Shown here: positions 1 to 5,954 of the stretch, piece by piece
Layout: each line of letters opens with the position of its first letter
Position numbering within the stretch: the first letter of the stretch is position 1
Assembly (NCBI GenBank): GCA_003131365.1
Contig: PKVB01000040.1
Location: 25,743 to 32,517 of the forward strand
DNA length: 6,775 bases
Reading direction: 5' to 3'
Source: Gemmatimonadota bacterium
Lineage (GTDB): Bacteria; Gemmatimonadota; Gemmatimonadetes; Gemmatimonadales; Gemmatimonadaceae
Position numbers and translations under genes: made by a program
The notes under the pieces: generated by a model
The model's input: only the letters and a program-made list of their open reading frames with translations
Databases searched by the model: none
What the model was told of the DNA's origin: nothing

Positions 1-97
1 CGTCGCGGACGACGCGATCGACTTGTTCAAGCGTCCACCTCGTCCCCCACACTGGGCTGAGGAAGGGCGCGAGCAGAATGTTGGTCAGAAGTCCCAT
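1..97 (-). CDS. gvpG: Gas vesicle protein GvpG, N-terminal part (runs off left edge)
   Basis: The minus strand reads ATG at 97-95 and stays open to the window edge, giving 32 residues. They begin MGLLTNILLAPFLSPVWGTR and continue with a WTLEQVDRVVRDE-like stretch. This is the characteristic start of GvpG, a short (about 80-100 aa) accessory protein of gas vesicle clusters. Known from the family: GvpG is among the accessory proteins needed for gas vesicle assembly in several bacteria and archaea, together with GvpF/L, though its exact role is unclear. The start lies 14 nt after the stop of the GvpF/L gene on the same strand, the usual gvpF-gvpG order, so the two are almost certainly co-transcribed. 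The ribosome binding site is weak: the nearest purine run is the GAGG formed by the upstream stop region. The C-terminal half is outside the window, so intactness cannot be judged. Confidence 0.88.
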   Translation of the reverse strand, partial: MGLLTNILLAPFLSPVWGTRWTLEQVDRVVRD

Positions 98-111
98 AGG
101 TCAGGCCCGCC

Positions 112-909
112 TCAAGGCGCCTTCTCCAGCTTCAGCTTGATGTTCACAAAGTTGTACGGAGGCCACGGTCCGGTGTACTTGAAGGTGAGAAGGTCTTCGT
201 ACTGCAGGCTGATGGCCTTCACTTTTTCGTCGAACGACCTCTCGTCCTTGCGCTCGACGAGAAAGGCGGCATTCAGAATCATTCGGTCACCGATGACCTT
301 GTTGCTGCGGCTGGCGACGGAGACATCCTTCAGCTGCTCGTGGATGTCGTTCACGTAGCGATTGCTCGCTTCCTCCATTGCGGCCTCGACCAGACGACCC
401 AGCTGCATGCGCGCGAAGTAGGTCGAGGAGGCTGCGTTGCGCGTGATCTCGTCCTTCAGCCGCCGAATCTCGTCGTTGTCGCGCTCCAGCGACGCGACCA
501 CCTTGTCCCGGTCCCACAGGATCTTGAGCCCGAACTCGATCTTGTCCTTCATCTTCTCGAGAACGTCGGTGAACGCCCGATAGGTGGAATTGAGCAGGGA
601 CTGCACGTCGTTCTCGGAGCGGAATATCGTGCCGAAGGACATCGGAATGAGCGTGAACTCCCGCATCACCGTCTCGTTCACAAACTCGTGCGCCAGAACA
701 TTTTCGCGCGTCGGATCATAGATGACGATAGGCGTGTCGCTCACCACGGCCGCCAGGTCCTTGTGGTTGACCGTGTAGACGCGTGCGCCGCTCCCGATCC
801 CAATCTCACCGAACTCGCGCGAGCGGTCATTCCGGATGATGCAGTACACGTATTTCCCGTCCCCGGTGGCAGGGTCCGTCGAGGCGGTGACGCTTTCGGC
901 TGCGGTCAT
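112..909 (-). CDS. gvpF: Gas vesicle protein, GvpF/GvpL family
   Basis: This 265-aa protein is a full-length member of the GvpF/GvpL family (usually 210-280 aa). These are accessory proteins of gas vesicle assembly; structures of relatives show an alpha/beta domain plus an alpha-helical coiled-coil domain, and they are thought to handle the GvpA shell protein. Family signatures visible here are KYVYCII (19-25), FGEIGIGSGARVYTV (33-47), DLAAVVSDTP (51-60), ENVLAHE (69-75), the IPMSFGT segment (88-94) where most members have a PxRFGT-like motif, a charged helical stretch at about 135-158 that could form the coiled coil, and the near-invariant C-terminal YTGPWPPYNFVNI (245-257). Residues 1-17 (Ala/Thr/Ser-rich) look like a disordered leader. 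ATG at 909 is the start I chose because it just precedes the first conserved strand; no good Shine-Dalgarno sequence is seen, the upstream bases being an A-run. gvpG follows after 14 nt. F and L cannot be separated reliably by eye, so the symbol is a family label. Confidence 0.93.
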   Translation of the reverse strand: MTAAESVTASTDPATGDGKYVYCIIRNDRSREFGEIGIGSGARVYTVNHKDLAAVVSDTPIVIYDPTRENVLAHEFVNETVMREFTLIPMSFGTIFRSENDVQSLLNSTYRAFTDVLEKMKDKIEFGLKILWDRDKVVASLERDNDEIRRLKDEITRNAASSTYFARMQLGRLVEAAMEEASNRYVNDIHEQLKDVSVASRSNKVIGDRMILNAAFLVERKDERSFDEKVKAISLQYEDLLTFKYTGPWPPYNFVNIKLKLEKAP

Positions 910-928
910 TTTTTCGTCGGCAGGGGAA

Positions 929-966
929 AGTTATTCCGCGGTTGAAAAGTTACTTCGCGGCTGAAA
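929..966. repeat. Tandem pair of 19-bp imperfect repeats
   Basis: Two adjacent copies on the plus strand: AGTTATTCCGCGGTTGAAA at 929-947 and AGTTACTTCGCGGCTGAAA at 948-966, matching at 16 of 19 positions with no gap between them. The right-hand copy covers the last codons and stop of the DUF456 gene, and the left-hand copy lies in the 40-nt gap before the gvpF/L start at 909. The match is too good to be expected by chance for adjacent 19-mers, so it is a local duplication or a pair of binding sites. No further copy was seen in the window. Confidence 0.7.
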
Positions 967-1441
967 TGAATATCCAAACGCCAATCGTGAGGCCAATTCC
1001 GATCTTGAGAACCGTTGATACCACCCGCCCGATCAACGCTCCCTTGGCGACGCGGGTCGCATCTCCTGCTGACGATCCACCCGTAAATTCCGCAATGAGC
1101 GCTCCAAGGAAAGAGCCGATGAACGCGCCAATCACCGATCCAATGATCGGCACGGGAATCCCGACCATCGCTCCGACGATGCCCCCAAGAATCGCACCCC
1201 AACCCGCGCGGCGCGAGCCGCCGTACTTCCGGGCGTAGCGGCCGGTAAGGGAGAACTCGAGCAGCTCGGCGACGAACGCCAGCACCGCGACGGCAATGAG
1301 CGTGACCCAACCGATCGGCTCACCCGGGACGATCAAATTATACGTGACAGCCGTCGCCACCATTATCCAGAGGCCCGGGAGGCCCAGGACTATCAGGATT
1401 AGCGACAGAATGATAACGGCAGCGAGAATCAGCAAATGCAT
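950..1441 (-). CDS. DUF456 family membrane protein
   Basis: This 163-aa, strongly hydrophobic protein has the layout of the DUF456 family: two N-terminal membrane segments (about 2-21 and 24-38), a third at 43-62, the signature basic loop TGRYARKYGGSRRAGWGA (66-83), then a glycine-rich membrane region (about 84-120, with repeated GxxxG-like spacing such as GSVIGAFIGSFLGALIAE) and a last segment at about 140-160. It is an inner-membrane protein of unknown function; family membership says nothing firm about activity, although the Gly-rich helices resemble those of small packing or channel-like membrane proteins. Its ATG at 1441 shares one base with the stop of the upstream peptidase gene (TGATG), and an AAGGAA Shine-Dalgarno sequence inside the peptidase gene lies 8 nt before it, so translation is probably coupled. 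The stop TAA at 952-950 lies inside a 19-bp repeat that is duplicated just downstream. Confidence 0.85.
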   Translation of the reverse strand: MHLLILAAVIILSLILIVLGLPGLWIMVATAVTYNLIVPGEPIGWVTLIAVAVLAFVAELLEFSLTGRYARKYGGSRRAGWGAILGGIVGAMVGIPVPIIGSVIGAFIGSFLGALIAEFTGGSSAGDATRVAKGALIGRVVSTVLKIGIGLTIGVWIFISAAK

Positions 1442-2562
1442 CAGCCCAGTTCCTTGGCTAGAGCAGAAAGGAGGGCGCCCGCTTCCGCGGCGCCACTTCC
1501 CGTAAACACATTGGAATTATCGCGCCGGGTATGGATGCGCGCGAGAGTGGACAGGGTTCCTCGGCTCAGCGTCACCGCTTCGATACCCAAGTCGGCGAAC
1601 GCCATGCTGTCGGCCAGGATCCCCGGGATTACCCGCCCCATACGCAGCCGTACGCCCTGCCGGTCGGCGATTGTTTCAGCCGCGGCCGTGATTCGCTTGG
1701 GCCGGTGTCCGGTGTACATGCACCGCCAATCGCCGGCGTCGTCCACGGTGTCGCAGTTCAGCACCTTGATTCCCGGCCCTGACGAATTTGCCCGCGCGTG
1801 GGCACCCGCCCAGGCGCGAGCACCCGCGAGGCCGAGCTCTTCGCCGCTGGTTATGAGAACCCCGAGATCACGCGGCGCTGAGGCCGACTGGGCCGCGAGG
1901 AGGATCGCCACCACTCCGCTCGCGTTGTCGACCGCGCCATTGGACTCGTTTCGGACGAAACAGAGCATCGAAGGAAGCGCTCCTACCACTGCCCCGATCG
2001 CGAGTGCGTGCCACACCCATTCAGCCAAGCTCAAGCCAACGAGCGAGAGCAGGAGGACGATAAACGACGCGGCGGCGATCGCCGTCAGCGCGACTGAGCT
2101 CGCTATTCGAATCAGCATCGGCACGGTTTGGGACTTTGAGTCGGCATGCGCAACGAGCCAAACTCCGGGATTTCCGCGCGTCGCTTCCAGATTTGCGGAT
2201 CGCTCGCGTTGCAGGGGGAACTGCCCGGTCCAGCGCCGTTTTGCGTCACCGGAAGCAAGCATTAGCGCGATCCACAACGCCGCTCCGACCACTAGTGCCG
2301 CGAGCGGACCGCGATGCACCGCCATGTGAGCGACCGCCAGAATCGTGGCGGCCTGAAATGCCGCGGCGATGGGCGGTCCCCAGCGTCCGGGCCACTGAGA
2401 ATACTCGAATGGCAGCTCCCGGCAATCGAAGCCAGCACGCTCGAGCTCGGCCCGGCAGAGGGCTCTCGCTTTGGATTCCTCAGGGCTTCCGGAAAATCTT
2501 GGGGCCAGGGCCAGCTTGTCGAGCAGACTTTTCGCGCGCTGAACGAGGTCGGCTTGAGCCAT
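1441..2562 (-). CDS. M28 family zinc metallopeptidase with four membrane segments
   Basis: The 373-aa protein carries the full M28 (aminopeptidase-type) co-catalytic zinc set: His139 in VAHADSK with Asp141 next to it, bridging Asp212 in GAVDNASGV, catalytic Glu241 and zinc ligand Glu242 in SGEELGLAGA, Asp271 in LNCDTVD, and His344 in IHTRRD. It therefore looks active, hydrolysing N-terminal residues from peptides or a related amide substrate; the specific substrate cannot be read off. Unlike most secreted M28 enzymes it has no signal peptide but two predicted membrane hairpins, at about 63-103 and 152-200, the second lying between the first two zinc ligands. The Arg/Lys-rich loop at 107-130 argues that the catalytic parts face the cytoplasm. 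ATG at 2562 follows the trpS stop by 10 nt with only a GGG-type ribosome binding site. The stop overlaps the DUF456 start by one base. The link between peptidase and DUF456 protein is positional only. Confidence 0.88.
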   Translation of the reverse strand: MAQADLVQRAKSLLDKLALAPRFSGSPEESKARALCRAELERAGFDCRELPFEYSQWPGRWGPPIAAAFQAATILAVAHMAVHRGPLAALVVGAALWIALMLASGDAKRRWTGQFPLQRERSANLEATRGNPGVWLVAHADSKSQTVPMLIRIASSVALTAIAAASFIVLLLSLVGLSLAEWVWHALAIGAVVGALPSMLCFVRNESNGAVDNASGVVAILLAAQSASAPRDLGVLITSGEELGLAGARAWAGAHARANSSGPGIKVLNCDTVDDAGDWRCMYTGHRPKRITAAAETIADRQGVRLRMGRVIPGILADSMAFADLGIEAVTLSRGTLSTLARIHTRRDNSNVFTGSGAAEAGALLSALAKELG

Positions 2563-2572
2563 CCCGGGCGGC

Positions 2573-3547
2573 CTAGGTGAGGCCCATTTTATTCTTCACT
2601 TCGCGCATCGTCTTCTGAGCTTCCGTTCGAGCGTGCGCGGCCCCGGCGGCGAGATCGTCCTTCATCTTCTTCGGATTTGCGGCGATCTCTTTCCCGCGCG
2701 CGCGAATTGGAGCGAGCTCCTTCTCCATCGATTCGTGCAGAACCTTCTTGCAATCGATGCAGCCCCAACCCGCTGTCCGGCATTGCACCGCGACGTGCTC
2801 GACAGTCGCTGCCGGACTGAACGCCTTGTGCAAATGATAGATGTTGCAGACTTCCGGGGTCCCGGGATCGGTGCGCCGCACGCGCGCCGGATCGGTCACC
2901 GCGGGCTTCAGTTTTTCCCAGATCGACGCCGGCTCCTCGAGCAGATCGACTGTGTTCCCGAGGGACTTGGACATCTTCGCCTGGCCATCGAGCCCCATGA
3001 TGCGGCGGGTGGGAGTGAGAAGCGCCTTCGGCTCCTGAAAGAATCCCGCACCAAACCGCGCATTCCACTTGCGCGCGATATCGCGCGACAGCTCGAGATG
3101 CTGCAGCTGGTCCTCTCCCACGGGCACCAGCTCGGCACGGTAAAGTAGGATGTCAGCCGCCTGCAGTACCGGATAGTTGAGTAGCCCGGCGGGAACACTC
3201 TCTTCGCGGCTCGCTTTTTCCTTGAACTGAGTCTGACGCTCGAGCTCGCCCAACGGAGTGAGAGTGTTGAATATCCACGCCAGCTCGGTATGTTCCGGCA
3301 CCATCGACTGCACGAACAGCGTGCACTTCGACGGATCCAGTCCTGCCGCAAGCAGTGACAACGCCATGTCAGCCGTGCGGGCGCGCAGATCAGCAGGCTC
3401 GTAGGGAACCGTGATCGCGTGGTAGTCGACGATGCAAAAGAACGACTCGTATTTGTGCTGCAGCTCAACCCAGTTCTTGACGGCGCCGAGGTAGTTTCCG
3501 ATGTGCAGGGAGCCGGAGGGCTGAATGCCGCTGAAGATGCGGGCCAT
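2573..3547 (-). CDS. trpS: Tryptophanyl-tRNA synthetase
   Basis: A complete 324-aa class Ic aminoacyl-tRNA synthetase (family usual 320-340) that charges tRNA(Trp) with tryptophan in the cytoplasm. Visible motifs: the N-terminal FSGIQPSGSLHIGNYLGA with HIGN as the HIGH-class signature (15-18), the active-site region FNTLTPLGELERQTQFKEK (93-111), GEDQ (144-147), and KMSKS (191-195). A C-terminal cysteine set, Cys234-x21-Cys256-x6-Cys263-x2-Cys266, closely resembles the C-x22-C-x6-C-x2-C motif that binds a [4Fe-4S] cluster in Thermotoga maritima TrpRS, so this is likely an Fe-S-type TrpRS. ATG at 3547 is fixed by the conserved start MARIFSGIQPSG. There is no Shine-Dalgarno sequence before it, and a promoter-like pair places the transcript start at or next to the ATG. 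It is first gene of the leftward block and is not linked to tryptophan biosynthesis genes here. Confidence 0.97.
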   Translation of the reverse strand: MARIFSGIQPSGSLHIGNYLGAVKNWVELQHKYESFFCIVDYHAITVPYEPADLRARTADMALSLLAAGLDPSKCTLFVQSMVPEHTELAWIFNTLTPLGELERQTQFKEKASREESVPAGLLNYPVLQAADILLYRAELVPVGEDQLQHLELSRDIARKWNARFGAGFFQEPKALLTPTRRIMGLDGQAKMSKSLGNTVDLLEEPASIWEKLKPAVTDPARVRRTDPGTPEVCNIYHLHKAFSPAATVEHVAVQCRTAGWGCIDCKKVLHESMEKELAPIRARGKEIAANPKKMKDDLAAGAAHARTEAQKTMREVKNKMGLT

Positions 3548-3555
3548 TGCGCGAA

Positions 3556-3583
3556 ATTAAAGAGCGATCGAGAGGAGTTGCAA
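3556..3583 (-). promoter_or_regulatory. Candidate sigma-70-type promoter for trpS
   Basis: On the minus strand TTGCAA (3583-3578) and TTTAAT (3561-3556) are separated by 16 nt, matching the -35 and -10 consensus at 4 of 6 and 5 of 6 positions. Only 8 nt separate the -10 hexamer from the trpS ATG at 3547, so transcription would start at or within a couple of bases of the start codon, consistent with the lack of a ribosome binding site. The spacer overlaps the Shine-Dalgarno sequence of the divergent gene. This is a sequence match only. Confidence 0.4.
3571..3577 (+). promoter_or_regulatory. Strong Shine-Dalgarno sequence deciding the phosphatase start
   Basis: AGAGGAG at 3571-3577 is the best ribosome binding site in the divergent gap. 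It directly abuts an in-frame TTG (3578), too close for initiation there, but sits 9 nt before an in-frame ATT at 3587. This spacing favours ATT as the real start, giving a protein that begins (M)SQTDIDDSELL. No in-frame ATG or GTG lies between the trpS start and the conserved part of the phosphatase. Confidence 0.5.
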
Positions 3584-4414
3584 GCAATTTCACAAACTGA
3601 TATCGACGATTCCGAGCTGCTCGACATCGCGCTGGAAGCGGCTCGAGGCGGAGCGCAGGTCATTCGAGACGCCACCGCTCAGCGCGAAAAGCTGGTGTGG
3701 GAGTCGAAGGGACAGTTCGATTTCGTCAGCGAGGTGGATAAGGCCTCCGAGCGCGAGATCGTCGGCGTCATCACCCGCCGCCTCCCTGGCGCAACGGTGC
3801 TCGGCGAGGAGCTGTCACCGACGGCCATCGCCAGCAGGGGAGTCGTGGTAATTGCCGACCCACTCGATGGCACCACCAACTTTCTGCATGGCTACCCCGA
3901 GTATTCCGTGTCGATCGCGATCGCGCGTAATGGCGTCCTCTGCGCCGGTGTCGTCCTCAACGTCGCCCGGGACGAGGAATTCACGGCGAGACGCGGCGGC
4001 GGCGCCTTTCTCAACGGCAAGGCCATCCGCGTCTCCAGCCTGCGGGAGCCCGGCAAGTCCCTCATCGGAACCGGATTCCCCTTCAAGACCCTCGAGAAGT
4101 TGCCACAGTACATGGAGCAGTTCAGTTTGGTTACGCGCGGGACGGCTGGAATTCGCCGCGCTGGCTCGGCGGCGCTCGACCTGTCGAACGTTGCATGCGG
4201 TAGATTCGACGCGTTCTGGGAGCTCGTACTGGCGCCCTGGGATGTCGCCGCCGGATTGCTGATGGTGCAGGAAGCGGGAGGCATCGTCACGGATCTCGAG
4301 GGAAATCCGCCGGTGCTCACCGCCGAGTCGTTCGTCGCCGGCAATCCCGCGATGCACGCGTGGCTGCTCCAGACGGTAAAGCGCGCCAACATGAGCAAGG
4401 GAAAGACCGAATGA
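3578..4414 (+). CDS. suhB: Inositol monophosphatase family protein (SuhB-like)
   Basis: From TTG 3578 the protein has 278 aa, close to the family's usual 260-275. It is a Mg-dependent, Li-sensitive-type phosphatase fold that removes phosphate from myo-inositol 1-phosphate or related small molecules; in bacteria the substrate varies (inositol phosphate, fructose 1,6-bisphosphate, histidinol phosphate). Metal and catalytic motifs are intact (numbering from TTG): Glu77-Glu78 in GEELS, Asp94-Pro-Leu-Asp97-Gly-Thr-Thr in IADPLDGTTNFLHG, and Asp222 in APWDVAAG. DPLDGTTNFLHGYP and AGSAALDLSNVACGRFDAFWE are typical of IMPase/SuhB rather than CysQ. The start is uncertain: an upstream in-frame ATG at 3419 would overlap divergent trpS by over 120 nt and adds no conserved residues, so the choice is TTG 3578 or, better placed after the AGAGGAG site, ATT 3587. 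The stop overlaps the start of the formiminotransferase gene (ATGA), suggesting translational coupling. Exact substrate not assignable. Confidence 0.93.
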   Translation: MQAISQTDIDDSELLDIALEAARGGAQVIRDATAQREKLVWESKGQFDFVSEVDKASEREIVGVITRRLPGATVLGEELSPTAIASRGVVVIADPLDGTTNFLHGYPEYSVSIAIARNGVLCAGVVLNVARDEEFTARRGGGAFLNGKAIRVSSLREPGKSLIGTGFPFKTLEKLPQYMEQFSLVTRGTAGIRRAGSAALDLSNVACGRFDAFWELVLAPWDVAAGLLMVQEAGGIVTDLEGNPPVLTAESFVAGNPAMHAWLLQTVKRANMSKGKTE

Positions 4415-5934
4415 AGCTCGTTGAATGCGTACCGAATTTTTCCGAGGGCCGCCGTCCCGAGGTCATCACCGCGATCCGCGACGCGATCGCGGCGGTGGAT
4501 GGCGTCTCGGTTCTCGACGTTTCTTCCGACGCCTCGCATAATCGCTCGGTGATCACGTTCGTCGCGCCCACCGATACGGCGGTGGACGCCGCCTTCGCTG
4601 GAATCAAGGTGGCAGCGGAACGAATCGACCTGAGCAAACACACCGGCGAGCATCCGCGCATTGGCGCAACCGACGTCGTGCCGTTCATCCCCCTGGAAGG
4701 ATCGACGATGGAGGATTGCATCGCTCTCGCCCGCGCGCTCGGCGAGAGAGTTGGACGCGGGCTGAAGATTCCGGTCTATCTATATGAGCGCGCAGCCACG
4801 ACGCCCACGCGCGAGAATCTCGCCGACGTTCGTCGCGGCGAATTCGAGGGACTGCGCGAAGAGCTGGGCAAGAACCCGGCGCGCAATCCTGATTTTGGGC
4901 CTTCGAAGATCCACCCCACCTCCGGCGCGATCGCGATCGGCGCGCGGCCGTTTCTCGTCGCGTACAACATCTACCTCGGTCCCGCATCGAACCTTCAGAT
5001 CGCCAAGAGCATCGCCAAGGCCGTGCGCGGATCCTCCGGCGGCTTCAAGTACGTGAAAGGACTCGGCCTCGAAGTGGACGGGCAGGCTCAGGTGTCGATG
5101 AATCTCGTCGATACCGAAAAGACGCCACTCCACATCGCGTTCGATTTCGTGAAGATGCGCGCCGAGACCGAAGGAGCACAGGTGACGTGGAGCGAGATCG
5201 TCGGACTCGTGCCCGAGAAAGTTCTGCTCGACACGGCCGTCAGTCATCTGCGGCTCAGGGAGTTCACGCCGGCGCAGCTGCTGGAGCGTCAGGTGCGCGA
5301 AGTCATGAGCGGGGGCGAGAGCGTGAGTGGATTCCTGGCTTCGGTCGCGTCGTCGAATCCGGTGCCCGGAGGAGGAAGCGTCGCCGCGCACGCGGGCGCG
5401 CTGGCCGCCGCCCTCACACAGATGGTGGCAGGCCTGACCATCGGAAAGAAGAAGTACACGGCGGTCGATTCCGAGATGAAGGAAGCCGCTCTCAAGGCGG
5501 TTGCGCTCGGAAATCAGCTGACGTCGCTGGTCAAGCGGGATGCCGAAGCGTACGCGCTGGTCTCGGAAGCCTACAAGCTGCCCAAGGAGCCGGCTGACGC
5601 GGCCGCTCGCCGCTCCGAAACCGTTACGAACGCGCTGCTCAAGGCGGCCGAGGTGCCGCTCGAGACCGCGCGCGCCGCCGTCGAAGTCGCACAGCTTGCG
5701 GCGCTCGTCGCCGAGAAGGGAAATACGAACGCTGTAACCGATGCCGGCGTCGCAGCGCTGCTTGCGGCTGCGGCGGCCAAGGGCGCGGCTTACAACGTGC
5801 GGGTCAACGTGCAGGCGCTCGAGGACAAGTCGAGGGGTCAGTCGCTCGCGCGCGAGGCGGAGCAACTTGTAAAAAAAGCCGGCGAGCTTGCGGAACGAGC
5901 CACGTCGATCGTCGAGCGAGCACTTTCCGGCTGA
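4411..5934 (+). CDS. ftcD: Bifunctional glutamate formiminotransferase / formimino-THF cyclodeaminase
   Basis: This 507-aa protein joins both activities. The formiminotransferase part (about 1-290) moves the formimino group of N-formimino-L-glutamate, a histidine breakdown product, to tetrahydrofolate; the cyclodeaminase part (about 300-507) then releases ammonia to give 5,10-methenyl-THF. Visible: the family start KLVECVPNFSEGRR (2-15), SHNRSVITF (42-50), HTGEHPRIGATDVVPFIPL (77-95) with His81 matching the catalytic histidine of mammalian FTCD, KIHPTSGAIAIGARPFLVAYN (166-186), then the cyclodeaminase motifs SSNPVPGGGSVAAHAGALA (314-332), GLTIGKKKY (341-349) and GNTNAVTDAGVAA (437-449). The start ATG at 4411 overlaps the phosphatase stop by 4 nt (ATGA); an in-frame ATG at 4360 lies inside the phosphatase gene and adds no conserved residues. 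An A7 run at 5871-5877 sits near the 3' end. No hutH, hutU or hutI gene is in the window. Cytoplasmic. Confidence 0.95.
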   Translation: MKLVECVPNFSEGRRPEVITAIRDAIAAVDGVSVLDVSSDASHNRSVITFVAPTDTAVDAAFAGIKVAAERIDLSKHTGEHPRIGATDVVPFIPLEGSTMEDCIALARALGERVGRGLKIPVYLYERAATTPTRENLADVRRGEFEGLREELGKNPARNPDFGPSKIHPTSGAIAIGARPFLVAYNIYLGPASNLQIAKSIAKAVRGSSGGFKYVKGLGLEVDGQAQVSMNLVDTEKTPLHIAFDFVKMRAETEGAQVTWSEIVGLVPEKVLLDTAVSHLRLREFTPAQLLERQVREVMSGGESVSGFLASVASSNPVPGGGSVAAHAGALAAALTQMVAGLTIGKKKYTAVDSEMKEAALKAVALGNQLTSLVKRDAEAYALVSEAYKLPKEPADAAARRSETVTNALLKAAEVPLETARAAVEVAQLAALVAEKGNTNAVTDAGVAALLAAAAAKGAAYNVRVNVQALEDKSRGQSLAREAEQLVKKAGELAERATSIVERALSG

Positions 5935-5954
5935 TGCTCAAAGCGGAGTCAGGC

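Noticed and set aside
340..945. 201-aa open frame on the plus strand
   Set aside because: It is the antisense shadow of the clearly conserved GvpF/L gene, with Val/Leu/Arg/His-rich content typical of GC-rich shadows and no family motif.
1436..2329. 297-aa open frame on the plus strand
   Set aside because: Antisense to the M28 peptidase gene, whose zinc motifs are intact; the shadow is Ser/Ala/Arg-rich with no recognisable domain.
950..2562. Peptidase plus DUF456 as a dedicated gas vesicle or defence module
   Set aside because: The only evidence is adjacency; neither family has a known role in gas vesicles or defence and no further module genes are visible, so I did not name a new system.
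3419..3577. Upstream ATG extension of the phosphatase gene
   Set aside because: It would run antisense through the 5' end of trpS by about 129 nt and adds no conserved IMPase residues; the ribosome binding site at 3571-3577 points to a later start.
3548..3577. Operator palindrome around CGATCG in the trpS-phosphatase gap
   Set aside because: The symmetric core is only about 6 bp and this hexamer is common across the window, so it is not distinguishable from background.
4360..4410. Upstream ATG extension of ftcD
   Set aside because: It lies inside the phosphatase gene in another frame; the family start KLVECVPNFSEG follows directly after ATG 4411.
4780..5865. 361-aa open frame on the minus strand
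   Set aside because: Long but antisense to ftcD, with Arg/His/Gly-rich low-complexity composition expected from a high-GC shadow; no motif or ribosome binding site supports it.
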